Positions 6,270-6,833 of a stretch of 6,833 bases of DNA are shown here, one piece after another. Within the stretch, counting starts at the first letter, position 1, and each line of letters starts with the position of its first letter. The notes below the pieces were generated by a model. It saw only the letters and a list, made by a program, of their open reading frames with translations, was not told where the DNA came from and did not search any database. The position numbers and the translations under genes are program-made. Source of the DNA: an uncultured Opitutia bacterium (lineage in GTDB: Bacteria; Verrucomicrobiota; Verrucomicrobiia; Opitutales; UBA953); the NCBI GenBank assembly GCA_903924185.1, contig CAIYAN010000028.1, positions 1 to 6,833 of the forward strand, in the 5' to 3' direction.

Positions 6270-6833
6270 TCAGCCGGACGAGTCCGAATCTTGGGCATCA
6301 ATATAATACTTCTTATTAGCCGGGTCGTAGGAATCCGTATAGACCGAGGCCATCCGGATCGACATCCGGTTCAGGACTGCCCCCAAGATCGGCACGCCCG
6401 TCTCGGCCAAGCGGGCCAAGCAGGCACCCGCATTTCGCATGTGCACGAGGTTAAAGCGGACCACGTAGATGACTCCGTCGACCTTCGGGACTAGGTGCAA
6501 TGCATCGGAAACGGCGCCAATCGGCGGGGAGTCGATGAAGACGCGGTCATAACGCGTCTTCATCTCGTCTAACATGGCGAGGAATTTAGGGTTATTAATA
6601 ACCTGCGTCGGGTTGCGACAGCTCATGCCGACGGGCAAGACATCGAGGCCCGGAGCCACGTCGCGCACGATCGCTTCGTCCAAGGTCATCTCGCCATTAA
6701 ACCAACGGCTCACGCCGCCATCACCGGAGAAACCAAGGGATGGACCGACATTGGGTAGGCGCAAGTCGGCGTCGATGACCAGCACGCGCTCCGCATGTTG
6801 GGCAAAACTGAGTGCAAGATTCGTGGCGACGAA
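6270..6833 (-). CDS. Wzc/BY-kinase-type tyrosine kinase, C-terminal part (runs off the right edge)
   Basis: Only the last 187 residues are visible, with the frame open to the window edge. Bacterial tyrosine kinases of this type sit at the inner membrane, autophosphorylate on a C-terminal tyrosine cluster and control polymer length and export of exo- or capsular polysaccharide. The visible start, FVATNLALSFAQ, is the helix that follows a Walker A loop, so the P-loop itself is just outside. Then come Walker A' VLVIDADLR (visible residues 17-25) and Walker B YDRVFIDSPP (95-104, Asp101). GAVLNRMSIR (151-160) follows, a typical segment just before the tail. The tail carries four tyrosines (visible residues 165, 169, 176 and 177), a modest cluster. 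Whether a Wzz-type membrane domain is fused upstream cannot be seen. Its neighbour downstream is the M48 lipoprotein gene. The alternative is a stand-alone kinase (CapB type) or a non-kinase ParA-like ATPase, which the Tyr tail makes less likely. Confidence 0.9.
   Translation of the reverse strand, partial: FVATNLALSFAQHAERVLVIDADLRLPNVGPSLGFSGDGGVSRWFNGEMTLDEAIVRDVAPGLDVLPVGMSCRNPTQVINNPKFLAMLDEMKTRYDRVFIDSPPIGAVSDALHLVPKVDGVIYVVRFNLVHMRNAGACLARLAETGVPILGAVLNRMSIRMASVYTDSYDPANKKYYIDAQDSDSSG
6534..6564. repeat. Perfect 12-bp-arm inverted repeat inside the kinase gene
   Basis: GATGAAGACGCG (6534-6545) and CGCGTCTTCATC (6553-6564) are exact reverse complements around a 7-base loop. The DNA encodes M-K-T-R-Y-D-R-V-F-I on the minus strand, the run into Walker B. 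In RNA of either strand it would be a stable hairpin. There is no T-tract beside it, so it is not an intrinsic terminator. Confidence 0.75.

Noticed and set aside
6270..6785. Separate short kinase gene starting at GTG 6785
   Set aside because: The frame stays open to the window edge and encodes FVATNLALSFAQHAER, which belongs to the same ATPase domain upstream of Walker A'. The GTG is an internal valine.
1..6833. tRNA, rRNA, CRISPR array, insertion sequence or integration site
   Set aside because: No cloverleaf, repeated spacer-repeat unit, transposase or flanking direct repeats were found on either strand by reading. The coding genes account for nearly the whole window.

Overview
The window is a gene-dense piece of bacterial chromosome, GC-rich by eye, with six protein genes. 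Two of them run off the edges. There are no RNA genes, CRISPR arrays, transposases or phage genes. Short intergenic gaps, almost no Shine-Dalgarno sequences, a two-domain SppA and a conserved orphan protein would suit a member of the Verrucomicrobiota (Opitutae-like). That placement is an inference from protein style and is not proven by any marker gene here.

Layout: (1) 1-350, minus: N-terminal part of a YggS/PLPBP-type pyridoxal-phosphate homeostasis protein. (2) 351-488: divergent promoter region with a promoter-like element for yggS on the minus strand and a perfect 7-bp inverted repeat just ahead of the next gene. (3) 489-1394, plus: LysR-type regulator. (4) 1396-2001 and 2061-3509, both minus: an unrecognised multi-pass membrane protein and, upstream of it, a 482-residue conserved soluble protein of unknown function, probably one transcription unit. 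(5) 3510-3645: divergent promoter region. (6) 3646-5454, plus: SppA (67K type) signal-peptide peptidase with both catalytic residues. (7) 5461-6234, minus: a secreted, probably lipid-anchored M48 zinc metallopeptidase. (8) 6270-6833, minus: C-terminal part of a Wzc-type tyrosine kinase of exopolysaccharide export.

How the genes may work together: the kinase and the M48 peptidase are 35 bp apart on one strand and are likely co-transcribed, joining polysaccharide export to envelope proteolysis. SppA, which converges on them, also acts at the membrane, so the right half is an envelope-maintenance neighbourhood. The left half is cytosolic metabolism and regulation. Both convergent gene pairs end within 1 to 6 bp of each other with no obvious intrinsic terminator.

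I see no clearly new biological system. The items most worth a second look are the orphan protein with its membrane partner, a perfect 12-bp-arm hairpin inside the kinase gene, several strong palindromes inside the lysR gene, and the possibility that yggS is read from a leaderless message.
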